Origin: Cytophagales bacterium
GTDB lineage: Bacteria > Bacteroidota > Bacteroidia > Cytophagales > Spirosomataceae
Length of the DNA stretch: 64,000 bases
Direction: 5' to 3'
NCBI GenBank assembly: GCA_013298125.1
Contig: JAAFJP010000032.1
Location: forward strand, 1-64,000
Shown piece by piece: positions 35,569 to 44,074 of this stretch (position 1 is the stretch's first letter; each line of letters starts with the position of its first letter). The notes below the pieces were generated by a model, which was given only the letters and a program-made list of their open reading frames with translations, made no database searches and was not told the DNA's origin. The position numbers and the translations under genes were made by a program.

Positions 35569-36600
35569 CTAATTCCTCCCCAACCACTCCAAAAAATCCT
35601 CCGAAACCTTATCGCCCTGATACACCTTATCAATCACCTTTCCAGAGGCATCTTTTTTCAATTCAAAAAATTGATGGTCACAATTTACGTAGGCTTTCAG
35701 GGTCAAATTTTTCTTTCCTTTTTCAGTAAAATCTAAGGGTAAAAAATCTAATTCAATTGCAATTTCGTTATCATCTGTTCCGTAAGCTATATACAACGGA
35801 GTATTGATTTTCAGTAAGTTATCTAAATTTTTAGTAGAAAAAGAATGTGATGCATAGTAGGTATCACCTTGTCCTTTATCAATAGATTTTGGGTATTTGC
35901 AAATATCTTCCCAATATTTATAAAGTTCTTCTATTTCTTTTTGTGCCTCCTCGGCGGTCACTTTACCCTCCTTAGCAGCTTGACGAGTTTGATAGATTTC
36001 ATTCTCAAAACGTCTTCCTGTTCGACCTGAATACAGAATCGTATGCGTAACTGATTTATTGAAATTTGCCACCAAATTCGCTCCAACCGTAAAGCCTTCT
36101 GAACCTCCACAAAAAACGATTTTTTGAGTATCAATCCACGGCTGTTTGACCAAAAAATTAATCACCTGATTACTTTGAGCTGTGGCTTTGTCAAGGTGGT
36201 TATTTTCTTGATATTTTTTTGTCAAAAATCGAGGGTCTCCTATTTTCATGCCTTCGTTAAATGACTCCAAATAGGTTGAATCAGCAACCAATCGAGTACC
36301 AGATTTCTGAACCATCACCAAGTGATATTTATCTGTAAATGATTTTACTGGAAAAGGAAAGCTGAGGTAATATTTACCTCTATAAAGTTCAATCAATGGC
36401 TCAGGGCGAGAACCTTGTCGGAAGAAGAAAAGGGGCTTTTTGATTTTCAGGGATTCTTTGTTACCCCAAACCACAAAAGTAGTCGTGTCTTTGCCGTCAG
36501 GAAGGTGAAAAACCTGACAGGCATCTTCTAATCTTTGGTTTTGCGAAAATCCAGCGAAGATTTTTAAAAATAATAGCACGAGTAAAATAGTTTTTTTCAT
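35569..36600 (-). CDS. Exported alpha/beta-hydrolase-like protein
   Basis: ATG 36600 is chosen because MKKTILLVLLFLKIFAGFSQ is a clean signal peptide; the 56-residue upstream extension runs through a repeat (36660-36729). The 343-residue mature-type protein has a hydrolase-like nucleophile elbow, KIVFCGGSEGFTVGANL (Ser near 148), and a late CDHQFFEL segment supplying His. The Asp may lie in YIAYGTDDNEIAIEL. The substrate is unknown; it is probably periplasmic. Confidence 0.78.
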   Translation of the reverse strand: MKKTILLVLLFLKIFAGFSQNQRLEDACQVFHLPDGKDTTTFVVWGNKESLKIKKPLFFFRQGSRPEPLIELYRGKYYLSFPFPVKSFTDKYHLVMVQKSGTRLVADSTYLESFNEGMKIGDPRFLTKKYQENNHLDKATAQSNQVINFLVKQPWIDTQKIVFCGGSEGFTVGANLVANFNKSVTHTILYSGRTGRRFENEIYQTRQAAKEGKVTAEEAQKEIEELYKYWEDICKYPKSIDKGQGDTYYASHSFSTKNLDNLLKINTPLYIAYGTDDNEIAIELDFLPLDFTEKGKKNLTLKAYVNCDHQFFELKKDASGKVIDKVYQGDKVSEDFLEWLGRN

Positions 36601-36659
36601 GATTTTAGAATAAGTTTGATTCTCTTCCATTTTGTTGAATGTTCCATAAGTCGTTGTAA

Positions 36660-36729
36660 TACTGTGGCTCGAAGTGGCACTTCGAGACGTTGGAGTACGA
36701 TTCTCGAAGTGCCACTTCGAGCTACAGTA
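36660..36729. repeat. 70-nt hairpin repeat, copy 1
   Basis: TACTGTGGCTCGAAGTGGCA ... TGCCACTTCGAGCTACAGTA forms a long stem. Copy 2 (59688-59757) has the same length with paired changes (GGCAC/GTGCC here, GGTAC/GTACC there). Confidence 0.93.
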
Positions 36730-36817
36730 TCCTCTAATTTCTTCTAACACAAAAGGATTAAAAACCAAAACACGTTCTTTTATTCTAATAAGACAAGTCG
36801 CTTAACAATTTTTAACA

Positions 36818-37816
36818 ATGAAATCCAAAACTTTCAAAGCCCTCCAAATTTCAGAAAATGCTGAAAAACAATATGTTAGAGAAATAATCACTCGCCAAAT
36901 CTCAGATTTACCAACGGGTGAAATCTTGGTGCGAGTGCATTATTCAGCTTTGAATTATAAAGATGCGTTGTCATCCATTGGCAACAAAGGCGTTACTCGA
37001 AATTACCCACATACCCCAGGCATTGATGCCGTTGGAGTTATCGAAATGAGCGAATCGCCCGATTTTAAAATTGGTGATGAAGTCATCGTAACAAGTTATG
37101 ATTTGGGCATGAACACCTCGGGCGGGTTAGCCGAGTATATTCGTGTCCCCGCCCGTTGGGTTGTGCCTTTACCTATGGGCTTGTCCATGCGTGAGGCTAT
37201 GATAAACGGCACGGCAGGATTTACGGCAGCCATGTGTATTAGTTCCTTGATTAACAATGGATTATCTCCAAAAAAAGGAAAAGTATTAGTAACAGGCTCA
37301 ACGGGTGGTGTTGGAATATTGGCGGTGGCAATGTTGAAAAAATTAGGTTTTGATATAACGGCAGTAACTGGCAAGTCCGAAGCCCATGAATTTTTGACAA
37401 AAGTCGGAGCAAGTGAAATTCTGTCGAGAGAGGATTTGGATGATAAATCTGGTCGTCCGATGTTGAAGTCGGTCTATGCGGGAGTGATAGATACTGTAGG
37501 AGGAAATATTTTAGCAACCGCCTTAAAATCATTGACTTACGGAGGAGTGGCTGCCATTTGTGGCTTAGTTGCTTCGCCCGATTTACCTACTTCGGTATTA
37601 CCATTTATCCTTCGAGGAAATTCTCTTTTTGGCATAGATTCCGCTGAATGCCCGATGCCTTTACGCAAAAAAATTTGGCAAAAATTAGCCACTGATTATA
37701 AACCCGCTGATTTGGAGTTTTTAGCAACTGAAATCAGCTTGGAAGAAGTCCCTGAGAAGTTGGATTTGATGTTGAGAGGTGGAGCTTTGGGGAAATATTT
37801 GGTGAGATTAGGGTAA
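36818..37816 (+). CDS. acuI: YhdH/AcuI-type zinc-free medium-chain reductase
   Basis: The 332-residue protein has the MDR fold without catalytic zinc: GroES-like half (NYKDALSSIGNKGVTRNYPHTPGIDAVG) and Rossmann half (VLVTGSTGGVGILAVAML, a GxGGVG NADPH motif), with AKYL-like C-terminus LGKYLVRLG. YhdH/AcuI enzymes reduce acrylyl-CoA or related enoyl compounds with NADPH. The gene is alone on its strand, divergent from the hydrolase. The symbol reflects family only. Confidence 0.85.
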   Translation: MKSKTFKALQISENAEKQYVREIITRQISDLPTGEILVRVHYSALNYKDALSSIGNKGVTRNYPHTPGIDAVGVIEMSESPDFKIGDEVIVTSYDLGMNTSGGLAEYIRVPARWVVPLPMGLSMREAMINGTAGFTAAMCISSLINNGLSPKKGKVLVTGSTGGVGILAVAMLKKLGFDITAVTGKSEAHEFLTKVGASEILSREDLDDKSGRPMLKSVYAGVIDTVGGNILATALKSLTYGGVAAICGLVASPDLPTSVLPFILRGNSLFGIDSAECPMPLRKKIWQKLATDYKPADLEFLATEISLEEVPEKLDLMLRGGALGKYLVRLG

Positions 37817-37852
37817 GTTTTATACTAAAAATTACCGTTTGATAATTTCTAT

Positions 37853-37892
37853 AAAAAACGCAGACTAATTCCGCTAAGTCTGCGTTTTTTTT
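37853..37892 (+). terminator. Intrinsic terminator after acuI-like gene
   Basis: A perfect stem AAAACGCAGACT / AGTCTGCGTTTT with 10-nt loop and an eight-T tail. Confidence 0.88.
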
Positions 37893-37895
37893 GAG

Positions 37896-37903
37896 TAAAT
37901 TTG
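37896..37903 (+). promoter_or_regulatory. Candidate -7 box for the HAD phosphatase gene
   Basis: TAAATTTG fits TAnnTTTG exactly and follows the terminator; no good TTTG lies at the expected upstream distance. Confidence 0.35.
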
Positions 37904-38031
37904 TCCAAAACAAAGGAATTTATTAATTTTATACAAAAAAATAATTATATATTCATATTTAAAAGCCTCGGTAATTGATTTGCCTAAAAGTAGTTAGTCA
38001 AAATTTATTCAAATCAATACAAAAAACTACT

Positions 38032-38541
38032 ATGAACAAATGTATTTTCTTAGACCGTGACGGTGTTCTGAATGTCGATAGAGTAGATTATGTCTATCGA
38101 ATTGAAGATTTTATTATTCCCGAAGGAACGATTGAAGCCCTCCAAAAACTCAAAGCCGCAGGGTATTTATTGATTGTGATTACGAATCAGTCGGGCATTG
38201 CGAAGGGGATTTATTCTCGTGAGGATGTCTGGAAATGCCATAATTATTTACAAGAAAAATGCGGAAATTTGATAGATGATATTTATTTCAGTCCACACCA
38301 CGAAAAGTTTACGACCAATTCTCTGACTCGTAAACCTGACTCGCTAATGATTGAAAAAGCCATGGCAAAATACCAAATCGATCCCAATGCTTCTTGGATG
38401 ATTGGGGATGCTCACAGGGACATACACGCAGGGAAAAAGGCGGGTGTAAAAACCATTCATATTACGCATAAACCGCAAGAGTCACATTCTGCCATTACGA
38501 CGGATAACTTACTGAAAGCTAGCGAGTTGGTTTTGAGTTAA
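38032..38541 (+). CDS. HAD-IIIA phosphatase, GmhB-like (heptose 1,7-bisphosphate 7-phosphatase family)
   Basis: ATG 38032 is preferred to 37975. The 169-residue protein has HAD motif I FLDRDGVLN (Asp7, Asp9), motif II VITNQSG and motif III/IV RKPDSLM and MIGDAHRDIHAG. These match GmhB and the HisB N-terminal phosphatase. The Cys/His zinc loop of GmhB (CxH...CxC) is not visible: the segment reads SPHHEKFTTNSLTRKP. It could thus act in LPS heptose synthesis or on another sugar bisphosphate. No heptose genes adjoin. Confidence 0.8.
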   Translation: MNKCIFLDRDGVLNVDRVDYVYRIEDFIIPEGTIEALQKLKAAGYLLIVITNQSGIAKGIYSREDVWKCHNYLQEKCGNLIDDIYFSPHHEKFTTNSLTRKPDSLMIEKAMAKYQIDPNASWMIGDAHRDIHAGKKAGVKTIHITHKPQESHSAITTDNLLKASELVLS

Positions 38542-38552
38542 ATTGTTGTTGT

Positions 38553-38586
38553 AACCCTCCTAAGCGTTTGAAACGCTTAGGAGGGT
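38553..38586. repeat. Short perfect hairpin AACCCTCCTAAGCGTTT
   Basis: AACCCTCCTAAGCGTTT and its perfect inverse, AAACGCTTAGGAGGGTT, are directly adjacent, between the phosphatase stop and the following terminator. It resembles the AGGGTT-type cores of the other repeats (inside 2973-3098 and at 56551). Confidence 0.75.
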
Positions 38587-38590
38587 TTAT

Positions 38591-38631
38591 AAAAAATGGC
38601 GAATAATCGTTACGATTATTCGCCATTTTTT
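38591..38631. terminator. Bidirectional intrinsic terminator between convergent genes
   Basis: AAAAAATGGCGAATAATCG and CGATTATTCGCCATTTTTT form a long perfect stem with tiny loop, between the phosphatase and rnr stops. Confidence 0.88.
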
Positions 38632-38636
38632 GTGTT

Positions 38637-41024
38637 TTACCTTCTCTTCTTCCTATCCCCACTTCTCGGATTTTTCCCTCCACCTTTTGGATTTCCACCT
38701 CTCGAATCCTTAGATTTTCGTCTCGAATCGTCTCTTCTTGATGTTCTTTCTCCACCTCTTTGAACTTTGCCATTTGCTCCAACCAACAACAAATCCATAC
38801 TTCTACGGGCGAGGTTACACTCTTTTACTTTCACTTGTAATTTGTCTCCGAAGGTATAAACTTTACCATTTCGTTGCCCTACGATTCTGTAATTTTCACG
38901 GTCATATTCATAGAAATCGTCTTTTAAATCCATCATTCTAATCATCCCTTCCGATGCCGTTTCTGTGATTTCTACAAAGATTCCAAACTCTGCCACGCCC
39001 GAAATGATACCGTCCCAGACTTTGTCTTCGTCCATCGTACTCATGTATTCCACTTGCTTGTATTTGATGGATGCTCTCTCGGCTTCGGCTGCCATTTTTT
39101 CTCTTTCCGAACTGTGCTTGCAACGCATTTCCCAAGGAGCTTTTTCCAATACCTCTTTTCCATCAAGATAATGCTGCAACATTCGGTGAGCCATCATATC
39201 AGGATAACGCCTGATGGGACTCGTGAAGTGTGAATAAAACGGAAATGCCAAGCCAAAATGTCCGATGGGGTCGGTGCTATATTTTGCCTTCGACATGGTA
39301 CGAACGGCTAAATTTTCAAGAATATTTTGCTCTGGTTTGCCCTCCACGTCGTGCATTAAGGCATTGAAAGAGGTACTAATTCTACCCACTTCGGTATCAA
39401 CATTATACCCAAAACGCTTGGCGAATGTTGAGAAATTTTTGAGCTTTTCGGGGTCTGGGGCTTCGTGGGTACGATACACCATCGTGTTACGAGGCTCTGA
39501 TTTTTTGAGATTAAAGACGTATTCTGCCACTTTTTTATTGGCAAGCAACATAAATTCTTCAATCAATTTATGAGCATCTACTCGTACCTTTTGATACACA
39601 CCCAAAGGTTTTCCATTTTCGTCTAATTGGAATTTCACTTCAACCGTTTCAAAATTCACCGCCCCCTTCGCAAATCGGTCAGCACGTAATTTGTGAGCGA
39701 GATTGTTAAGAATGTTTAGTTCTTTTCGGAAGTTATTTTGGCTTTCAGCTTTTGGCTTTTGGCTCTTAGCTTTTTTCAAAATTTCAATTTCCTCTGCATC
39801 CAATACAAACTCATCAGAACTATTACTATTAACTGTTAATTGTTCATTGTTGATTGTCAATTGTTCCTGTGCTTCTTCGTAACTAAACCGCTTATCCGAA
39901 TGAATCACAGTCCGCCCGAACCATTCTTTGACGACCTTCGCTTGTGGGGTAATTTCAAAAACTGCCGAGAAGGTCAATTTATCCTCATTTGGGCGAAGTG
40001 AACACAATCCGTTCGAGAGTTTTTCAGGTAACATCGGCACAACTCTATCCACCAAGTACACGGACGTAGCCCGCATAAAAGCCTCTTGTTCGAGGGCAGA
40101 TTCGGGGGTAACGTAATGCGTAACGTCGGCAATGTGAACGCCAATTTCGTAGTTTCCATTCTCTAAAAACTCAAAACTCAGGGCATCATCAAAGTCTTTT
40201 GCATCAACAGGGTCGATGGTAAAAGTGGTCGTTTTTCTAAAATCACGACGCTTTTTGATTTCGCTCGCTGAGATTTTCGTAGGAATGTTATCAGCTTCTT
40301 TTTCAATGTTTACGGGGAAACTAATCGGTAAACCAAACTCCGCCAAAATAGCGTGCATTTCAGTATTATTCTCTCCCGATTTACCCAAAACCTCCGCTAC
40401 AATTCCTTCCATTTTACGCTCATCTTCTGCGTATTTGGTGATTTTTACGATAACTTTATCACCGTGTTGAGCGTTTTTGAGGTCATTTTTTGAAACGAAA
40501 ATATCGCCAAAAATCTTCTTAGAACTTGCCGTTACGAAGGCATAATTAGGCATTATTTCGATTGTACCTACGATTTCCGCCCGTCCTCTTCTAACGATTT
40601 CTACAACTTCTCCCTCAGTTCGGTCAGTTGATTTTTTCTTTTTGGTCGATACCAAAACTTTCACCGTATCACCATCAATGGCTCCGTTCATATCACGGGC
40701 ATTCACGAGAATATCGCCCTCACGACCTTCCACAACCACGAACCCGAAACGTACATTCACGTGATCCATGCGACCTTCCAGAAATTCCGTTGAGGCATCA
40801 ATGATATAATGTCCCTCCGACATCCTGATAAGTTTTTTGTCCTTGTGAAGTTCAATCATCAAATCCCCGAAGAGGTCTTTGGTTTTACGGTCACGAATGG
40901 CGAAGGCTTTATGCACTTGGTTTAGCGACCAAGCGGTTTCTTCGTTCAATTGGAAGAATTCAAGGATTTCTGCCTTGATTCTATCTTTATATATTTGTTC
41001 TTTTGTTGGTTTTTTGTTTGTCAT
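38637..41024 (-). CDS. rnr: Ribonuclease R with heptamer-encoded insertions
   Basis: RNase R is the processive 3'-5' exoribonuclease that degrades structured RNA. The 795-residue protein has an N-terminal winged helix, cold-shock OB folds, the RNB domain with catalytic acids in TIDPVDAKDFDDALSFE (near 270-280), the TSPIRRYPDMMAHR motif, an S1 domain (WDGIISGVAEFGIFVEI) and a basic Gly/Arg/Ser-rich tail. Residues near 385-435 contain EQLTINNEQLTVNSNSSDE and KKAKSQKPKAESQ, both written by tandem heptamers, an insertion in the RNB domain before the conserved NLAHKLRADRFAKGAV stretch. The position suggests a surface loop that tolerates extra sequence. Confidence 0.95.
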   Translation of the reverse strand: MTNKKPTKEQIYKDRIKAEILEFFQLNEETAWSLNQVHKAFAIRDRKTKDLFGDLMIELHKDKKLIRMSEGHYIIDASTEFLEGRMDHVNVRFGFVVVEGREGDILVNARDMNGAIDGDTVKVLVSTKKKKSTDRTEGEVVEIVRRGRAEIVGTIEIMPNYAFVTASSKKIFGDIFVSKNDLKNAQHGDKVIVKITKYAEDERKMEGIVAEVLGKSGENNTEMHAILAEFGLPISFPVNIEKEADNIPTKISASEIKKRRDFRKTTTFTIDPVDAKDFDDALSFEFLENGNYEIGVHIADVTHYVTPESALEQEAFMRATSVYLVDRVVPMLPEKLSNGLCSLRPNEDKLTFSAVFEITPQAKVVKEWFGRTVIHSDKRFSYEEAQEQLTINNEQLTVNSNSSDEFVLDAEEIEILKKAKSQKPKAESQNNFRKELNILNNLAHKLRADRFAKGAVNFETVEVKFQLDENGKPLGVYQKVRVDAHKLIEEFMLLANKKVAEYVFNLKKSEPRNTMVYRTHEAPDPEKLKNFSTFAKRFGYNVDTEVGRISTSFNALMHDVEGKPEQNILENLAVRTMSKAKYSTDPIGHFGLAFPFYSHFTSPIRRYPDMMAHRMLQHYLDGKEVLEKAPWEMRCKHSSEREKMAAEAERASIKYKQVEYMSTMDEDKVWDGIISGVAEFGIFVEITETASEGMIRMMDLKDDFYEYDRENYRIVGQRNGKVYTFGDKLQVKVKECNLARRSMDLLLVGANGKVQRGGERTSRRDDSRRKSKDSRGGNPKGGGKNPRSGDRKKRR
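39736..39777. repeat. Six tandem heptamers inside rnr
   Basis: Units on the plus strand: ttttggc, tttcagc, ttttggc, ttttggc, tcttagc, ttttttc. They encode the KAKSQKPKAESQ segment. Confidence 0.88.
39831..39865. repeat. Five tandem heptamers inside rnr, second tract
   Basis: Units on the plus strand: aactgtt, aattgtt, cattgtt, gattgtc, aattgtt. They encode QLTINNEQLTVN. Confidence 0.88.
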
Positions 41025-41054
41025 TTTTTGTTGATTTATTGATTTTAATAGGTG

Positions 41055-41465
41055 TTATTGAATATCTTTTTGCGTAATTACTAAGGTGTAAGTCCTTGAT
41101 TCGCAGTATGAATCACTATATTTCTTTGCTTCCAATGTCCATCTTTCATCTTTAACAGGACTCAATGTAAAAGCTAAACTCTTTTTGTTATTCACAACGG
41201 CAAAGATACTTATTTTAGAATATCGGTTAGAAGGTATCGGGTTATAACCAAAATCACTTTCCTCCCCAATCTTTAAAATCTTATTTGTCGCAACTTCAAC
41301 AGAGTCATTTTTTCCATTAAAATATTTTGAGACTGACTCAAATACTAATGTTTTATCGCTTTCATTTTTTATGAAAAAAGTGCTGTTGCCCGCACATCCG
41401 TCTTGTCCATGTGAACATCCAAATAAAGCCCCAATTATGAAGATAAAAATTACAATATTTTTCAT
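41055..41465 (-). CDS. Hypothetical lipoprotein, 136 residues
   Basis: It has a lipoprotein signal (MKNIVIFIFIIGALFGC, Cys17) and no recognisable domain. Four further Cys (HGQDGC and YCESRTY among them) could form disulfides. A beta-rich pattern (STFFIKNESDKTLVFESV, ISIFAVVNNKKSLAFTL) suggests an Ig-like sandwich. It sits just upstream of rnr on the same strand. Function unknown. Confidence 0.68.
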   Translation of the reverse strand: MKNIVIFIFIIGALFGCSHGQDGCAGNSTFFIKNESDKTLVFESVSKYFNGKNDSVEVATNKILKIGEESDFGYNPIPSNRYSKISIFAVVNNKKSLAFTLSPVKDERWTLEAKKYSDSYCESRTYTLVITQKDIQ

Positions 41466-41535
41466 TATTTGATGTGTTTAAGTTTGTATATAGAAACGTT
41501 ATTTGAACACAATAAGTTATTTGATAAATTAAACT

Positions 41536-41577
41536 AAAAAGGCGTAAAAATGGATTTCCACCGTTTTTACGCCTTTT
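41536..41577. terminator. Intrinsic terminator
   Basis: AAAAAGGCGTAAAAA pairs with TTTTTACGCCTTTT, 12-nt loop. It lies downstream of the small minus-strand ORF at 41601. Confidence 0.85.
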
Positions 41578-41600
41578 CGGTTATCTATTTTTGTAATTTT

Positions 41601-41747
41601 CTAATTTAAGGCTTCATCCAAATTTTTAATTTTGGCAAGCATTTTATTAACAATATTAGTTTTGTACTGAGATGCTTCTTCCAAAGTAGCAAATCTTCCC
41701 ATTTGCGTTTTTGGGGCTGATTGTCTTTTGATTATTGATGTTTTCAT
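41601..41747 (-). CDS. Small 48-residue protein
   Basis: A short frame, MKTSIIKRQSAPKTQMGR through to KMLAKIKNLDEALN, is basic at the N-terminus and helical at the C-terminus (FATLEEASQYKTNIVNKML). A terminator starts 24 bases after its stop, which supports a real transcript. A competing longer frame over the same DNA lacks protein-like composition. Function unknown; moderately confident that it is translated. Confidence 0.5.
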   Translation of the reverse strand: MKTSIIKRQSAPKTQMGRFATLEEASQYKTNIVNKMLAKIKNLDEALN

Positions 41748-41868
41748 AGATTTTAATTACAAACGAATTTAATGAAAATATCTTAACGAATCCATTTATT
41801 ACTGATTTCAAAACATAAAAAATACAATATTCATTCCACAAACTCCAAAATATCAGCGGGTTGGCAGT

Positions 41869-42972
41869 TTAGTTCTTATATTTTTCTTTAAAAAACTCCT
41901 CATGCAACCTAATCCCCTCATAAAAAAAGAACGTCTCGCCTTGAATATTGTTCCTCCTATTTTCATCAATCATTTGTTGTAAGAAGGCTGGGCTTGGAGT
42001 ATATTTCCCTACTTTCAATAAAACGCCTGGTGATAAAATATGTAGTTTTTCTTTCGGAATCTGTTGATTTACAAGCAATTGTATTTCCTTTTGATATTTG
42101 GCAAAATCATATCGGTATATCTGCGGACAGACCATATCTACCCAACCCTCACGCACCCACGTAACCCAATCTTGCAAATACTGTTCTTTGCTCCAAGGAA
42201 AAATACTTGGCGACATCGAAATCTGTATCTTTGGATTTACTTTTTTTAAGTCGAAATATAGACGTTTTTGAAACTGATTTAATCGTTCGGCTCGCCAATT
42301 TACCCAATTGGTGTCCAAGTGATTTTTGGGTGCAATTTGTCCCGTCTCAGTTTTGTATTGTTTCGTAATTGCCTCATTATAACCACATTCCGAGGGCAAA
42401 GCGGGCAAACGGTCATCGCCTTGAATCCCGTCTAAATCAGGATATTGAACGATAGTTTCTTTCAATAATGACAACATAAAATCCTGCACTTCGGGGTCGA
42501 GGGCATTCATCCACTTGAAGCCATTTTTCACGACTACCTTTCCATCATTTCCCAAAGCTGCCCATTGTGGTTTTGTCTCCAAAATGTGCTTACCAAAGCC
42601 ATTATTTTCAGCCGAAAACCCAAACTCAAACCATGCATAAACTTTGATATTTTTAGCATGGGCTTCGTTCAACATTTCACGTAAAGGGTCACGTCCTGCG
42701 AGTTTTTCTTCGATGGGGATATGGAAAGTTTTATCCATAATTTTACTTGGATAAAGCGTTCGCCCTTTGTTCCACATCACCACAAAAATATGATTGATGC
42801 CGCTTTCTTGGCATACTTTTACGGCTTCCCTAATGCCTTCCTTTGTGTACATCACCTGACTATCCACGTTGGTAATCCACACACCTCTGATGGGGGTTTT
42901 TGTAGGGATTTGTTGGGTTTTGCAGGAATTGAAGATGAGGAGAAATGAGAGGATGATGAGGGTTGATTTCAT
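41869..42972 (-). CDS. Lipoprotein glycoside-hydrolase-like protein (DUF187 / GHL10 family)
   Basis: The 367-residue protein has a lipoprotein signal (LIFNSC, Cys17). The TIM-barrel-like GHL10 landmarks follow: RGVWITNVDSQVMYT at the start of the barrel, INHIFVVMWNKGRTLYPS, VYAWFEFGFSAENNG, LDGIQGDDRLPALPSECGYNE and VCPQIYRYDF. FenI/YngK-like members are thought to act on polysaccharide or peptidoglycan, with little biochemistry available. It is outer-membrane or periplasm anchored. The downstream repeat 42987-43051 separates it from proC. Confidence 0.85.
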   Translation of the reverse strand: MKSTLIILSFLLIFNSCKTQQIPTKTPIRGVWITNVDSQVMYTKEGIREAVKVCQESGINHIFVVMWNKGRTLYPSKIMDKTFHIPIEEKLAGRDPLREMLNEAHAKNIKVYAWFEFGFSAENNGFGKHILETKPQWAALGNDGKVVVKNGFKWMNALDPEVQDFMLSLLKETIVQYPDLDGIQGDDRLPALPSECGYNEAITKQYKTETGQIAPKNHLDTNWVNWRAERLNQFQKRLYFDLKKVNPKIQISMSPSIFPWSKEQYLQDWVTWVREGWVDMVCPQIYRYDFAKYQKEIQLLVNQQIPKEKLHILSPGVLLKVGKYTPSPAFLQQMIDENRRNNIQGETFFFYEGIRLHEEFFKEKYKN

Positions 42973-42986
42973 GGTTTTAAATATTT

Positions 42987-43051
42987 GTAACCTGATGTTT
43001 CCACATCGGATGGAAGTAAATTCCGATGCAGAAGCAGAAGCATCAGGTTAC
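42987..43051. repeat. Palindrome GTAACCTGATG...CATCAGGTTAC
   Basis: The ends GTAACCTGATG and CATCAGGTTAC are perfect inverses, with a second internal dyad around ACATCGGA and TCCGATGC. It lies between the proC stop and the GHL10 gene start, both minus strand. Confidence 0.8.
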
Positions 43052-43055
43052 AGTT

Positions 43056-43856
43056 TTACTTCGACAACTCAGTTGCCCGTTTCTGAGCTGCAAAAATGCC
43101 TTCTTTCAGATTCTGCGACAATAACCCTTCTTCAAAACGCTTCAAAGCGGCTTCGGTTGTTCCACCTTTTGAGGCTACGGCTTTGATGAGTTCGTCGAGA
43201 TTTTTCTCTGAATTATTGATGAGATGATATGAGCCTAACATCGTTTGTTTTACCAAAAGCGAAGCCATTGAATCTTCAAAACCCATCTCTTTTCCTGCCT
43301 CAATCATAGCTTTTACCAGATAGAAAAAATACGCTGGACCACTACCACTCAAAGCCGTCACGGCATCCAAAAGACTTTCATCTTCCAAGAAAATAGCCCT
43401 TCCCGTTGAATTGATAAGGTTTTCGACTTTTTTTAACTGGCTCAATGTGATGTCTCCCGCCGCCGAGAAGGCAGTCATTCCCATACCCAAGAGGGCGGGC
43501 GTATTGGGCATTGCACGTAAGATGAGATTATGATTGAGAGACGATTTAATTTTCTCAATCGAAATACCAGCCATGATGCTCAAAATCAGTTGATTAGGTT
43601 GAATAACGGCACGTAATTCGTCTTGAAGAGAAGCAAAATCTTGGGGTTTTACAGACAGAATAATCAAATCATATTCTCCGATTTTGGTGTTGATGGTGTC
43701 AATAACTGCCCCCGCTTTTTCTTGGCGGAGAGCCTCGGCACGTTCGGCATTTTTTTCAATCAAGAACAGGTTTTCTTTCTTGACTAATTCGTATTGGATA
43801 AATGATTTGGCAAATGCCATGCCCATATTTCCAGCTCCGATGATGGCTACTTTCAT
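43056..43856 (-). CDS. proC: Pyrroline-5-carboxylate reductase
   Basis: ProC reduces 1-pyrroline-5-carboxylate to proline with NAD(P)H. The 266-residue protein has the N-terminal Rossmann motif AIIGAGNMGMAF, the mid segment LILRAMPNTPALLGMGMTAF and the conserved C-terminal DAVTALSGSGPAYFFYLVKAMIEAG and SKGGTTEAALKRFEE. Length and motifs are canonical. Its upstream region contains the CATTGCGAAC-type repeat. Confidence 0.96.
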   Translation of the reverse strand: MKVAIIGAGNMGMAFAKSFIQYELVKKENLFLIEKNAERAEALRQEKAGAVIDTINTKIGEYDLIILSVKPQDFASLQDELRAVIQPNQLILSIMAGISIEKIKSSLNHNLILRAMPNTPALLGMGMTAFSAAGDITLSQLKKVENLINSTGRAIFLEDESLLDAVTALSGSGPAYFFYLVKAMIEAGKEMGFEDSMASLLVKQTMLGSYHLINNSEKNLDELIKAVASKGGTTEAALKRFEEGLLSQNLKEGIFAAQKRATELSK

Positions 43857-43876
43857 GTTGTTAGATTTTCTGCCTT

Positions 43877-43975
43877 GTCATTGCGAACGCAGTGAAGCAA
43901 TCTGTTGGATTGATGGAAGGGAATTTAAGTTTTTTGCATCATTCTAACAGATTGCCACGCTTCGCTCGCAATGAC
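43877..43975. repeat. GTCATTGCGA-type dispersed palindrome upstream of proC
   Basis: GTCATTGCGAACGCAGTGAA...CAATCTGTT pairs with AACAGATTG...CGCTCGCAATGAC. I recognise the CATTGCGAGC...GCAATCTG theme from repeats in several phyla; that is recollection, not a search. Confidence 0.85.
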
Positions 43976-44025
43976 AGGGCTTATAATTTTTTATAATTGA
44001 CCGTTTTTAAGAACAAAAATACATG

Positions 44026-44061
44026 AAAAAACCCTGATAATCTGGAAATTATCAGGGTTTT
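44026..44061 (-). terminator. Intrinsic terminator after tlpA-like gene
   Basis: AAAACCCTGATAATCTGGAA folds with TTATCAGGGTTTT; placed directly beyond the stop at 44075 on the minus strand. Confidence 0.82.
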
Positions 44062-44074
44062 AAAATCATCTTTT

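Noticed and set aside
36601-36768. N-terminal extension of the alpha/beta hydrolase
   Set aside because: It translates a 70-nt repeat, and the signal peptide begins at 36600.
41656-41841. 61-residue minus-strand frame near 41.7 kb
   Set aside because: The shorter frame 41601-41747 looks more protein-like.
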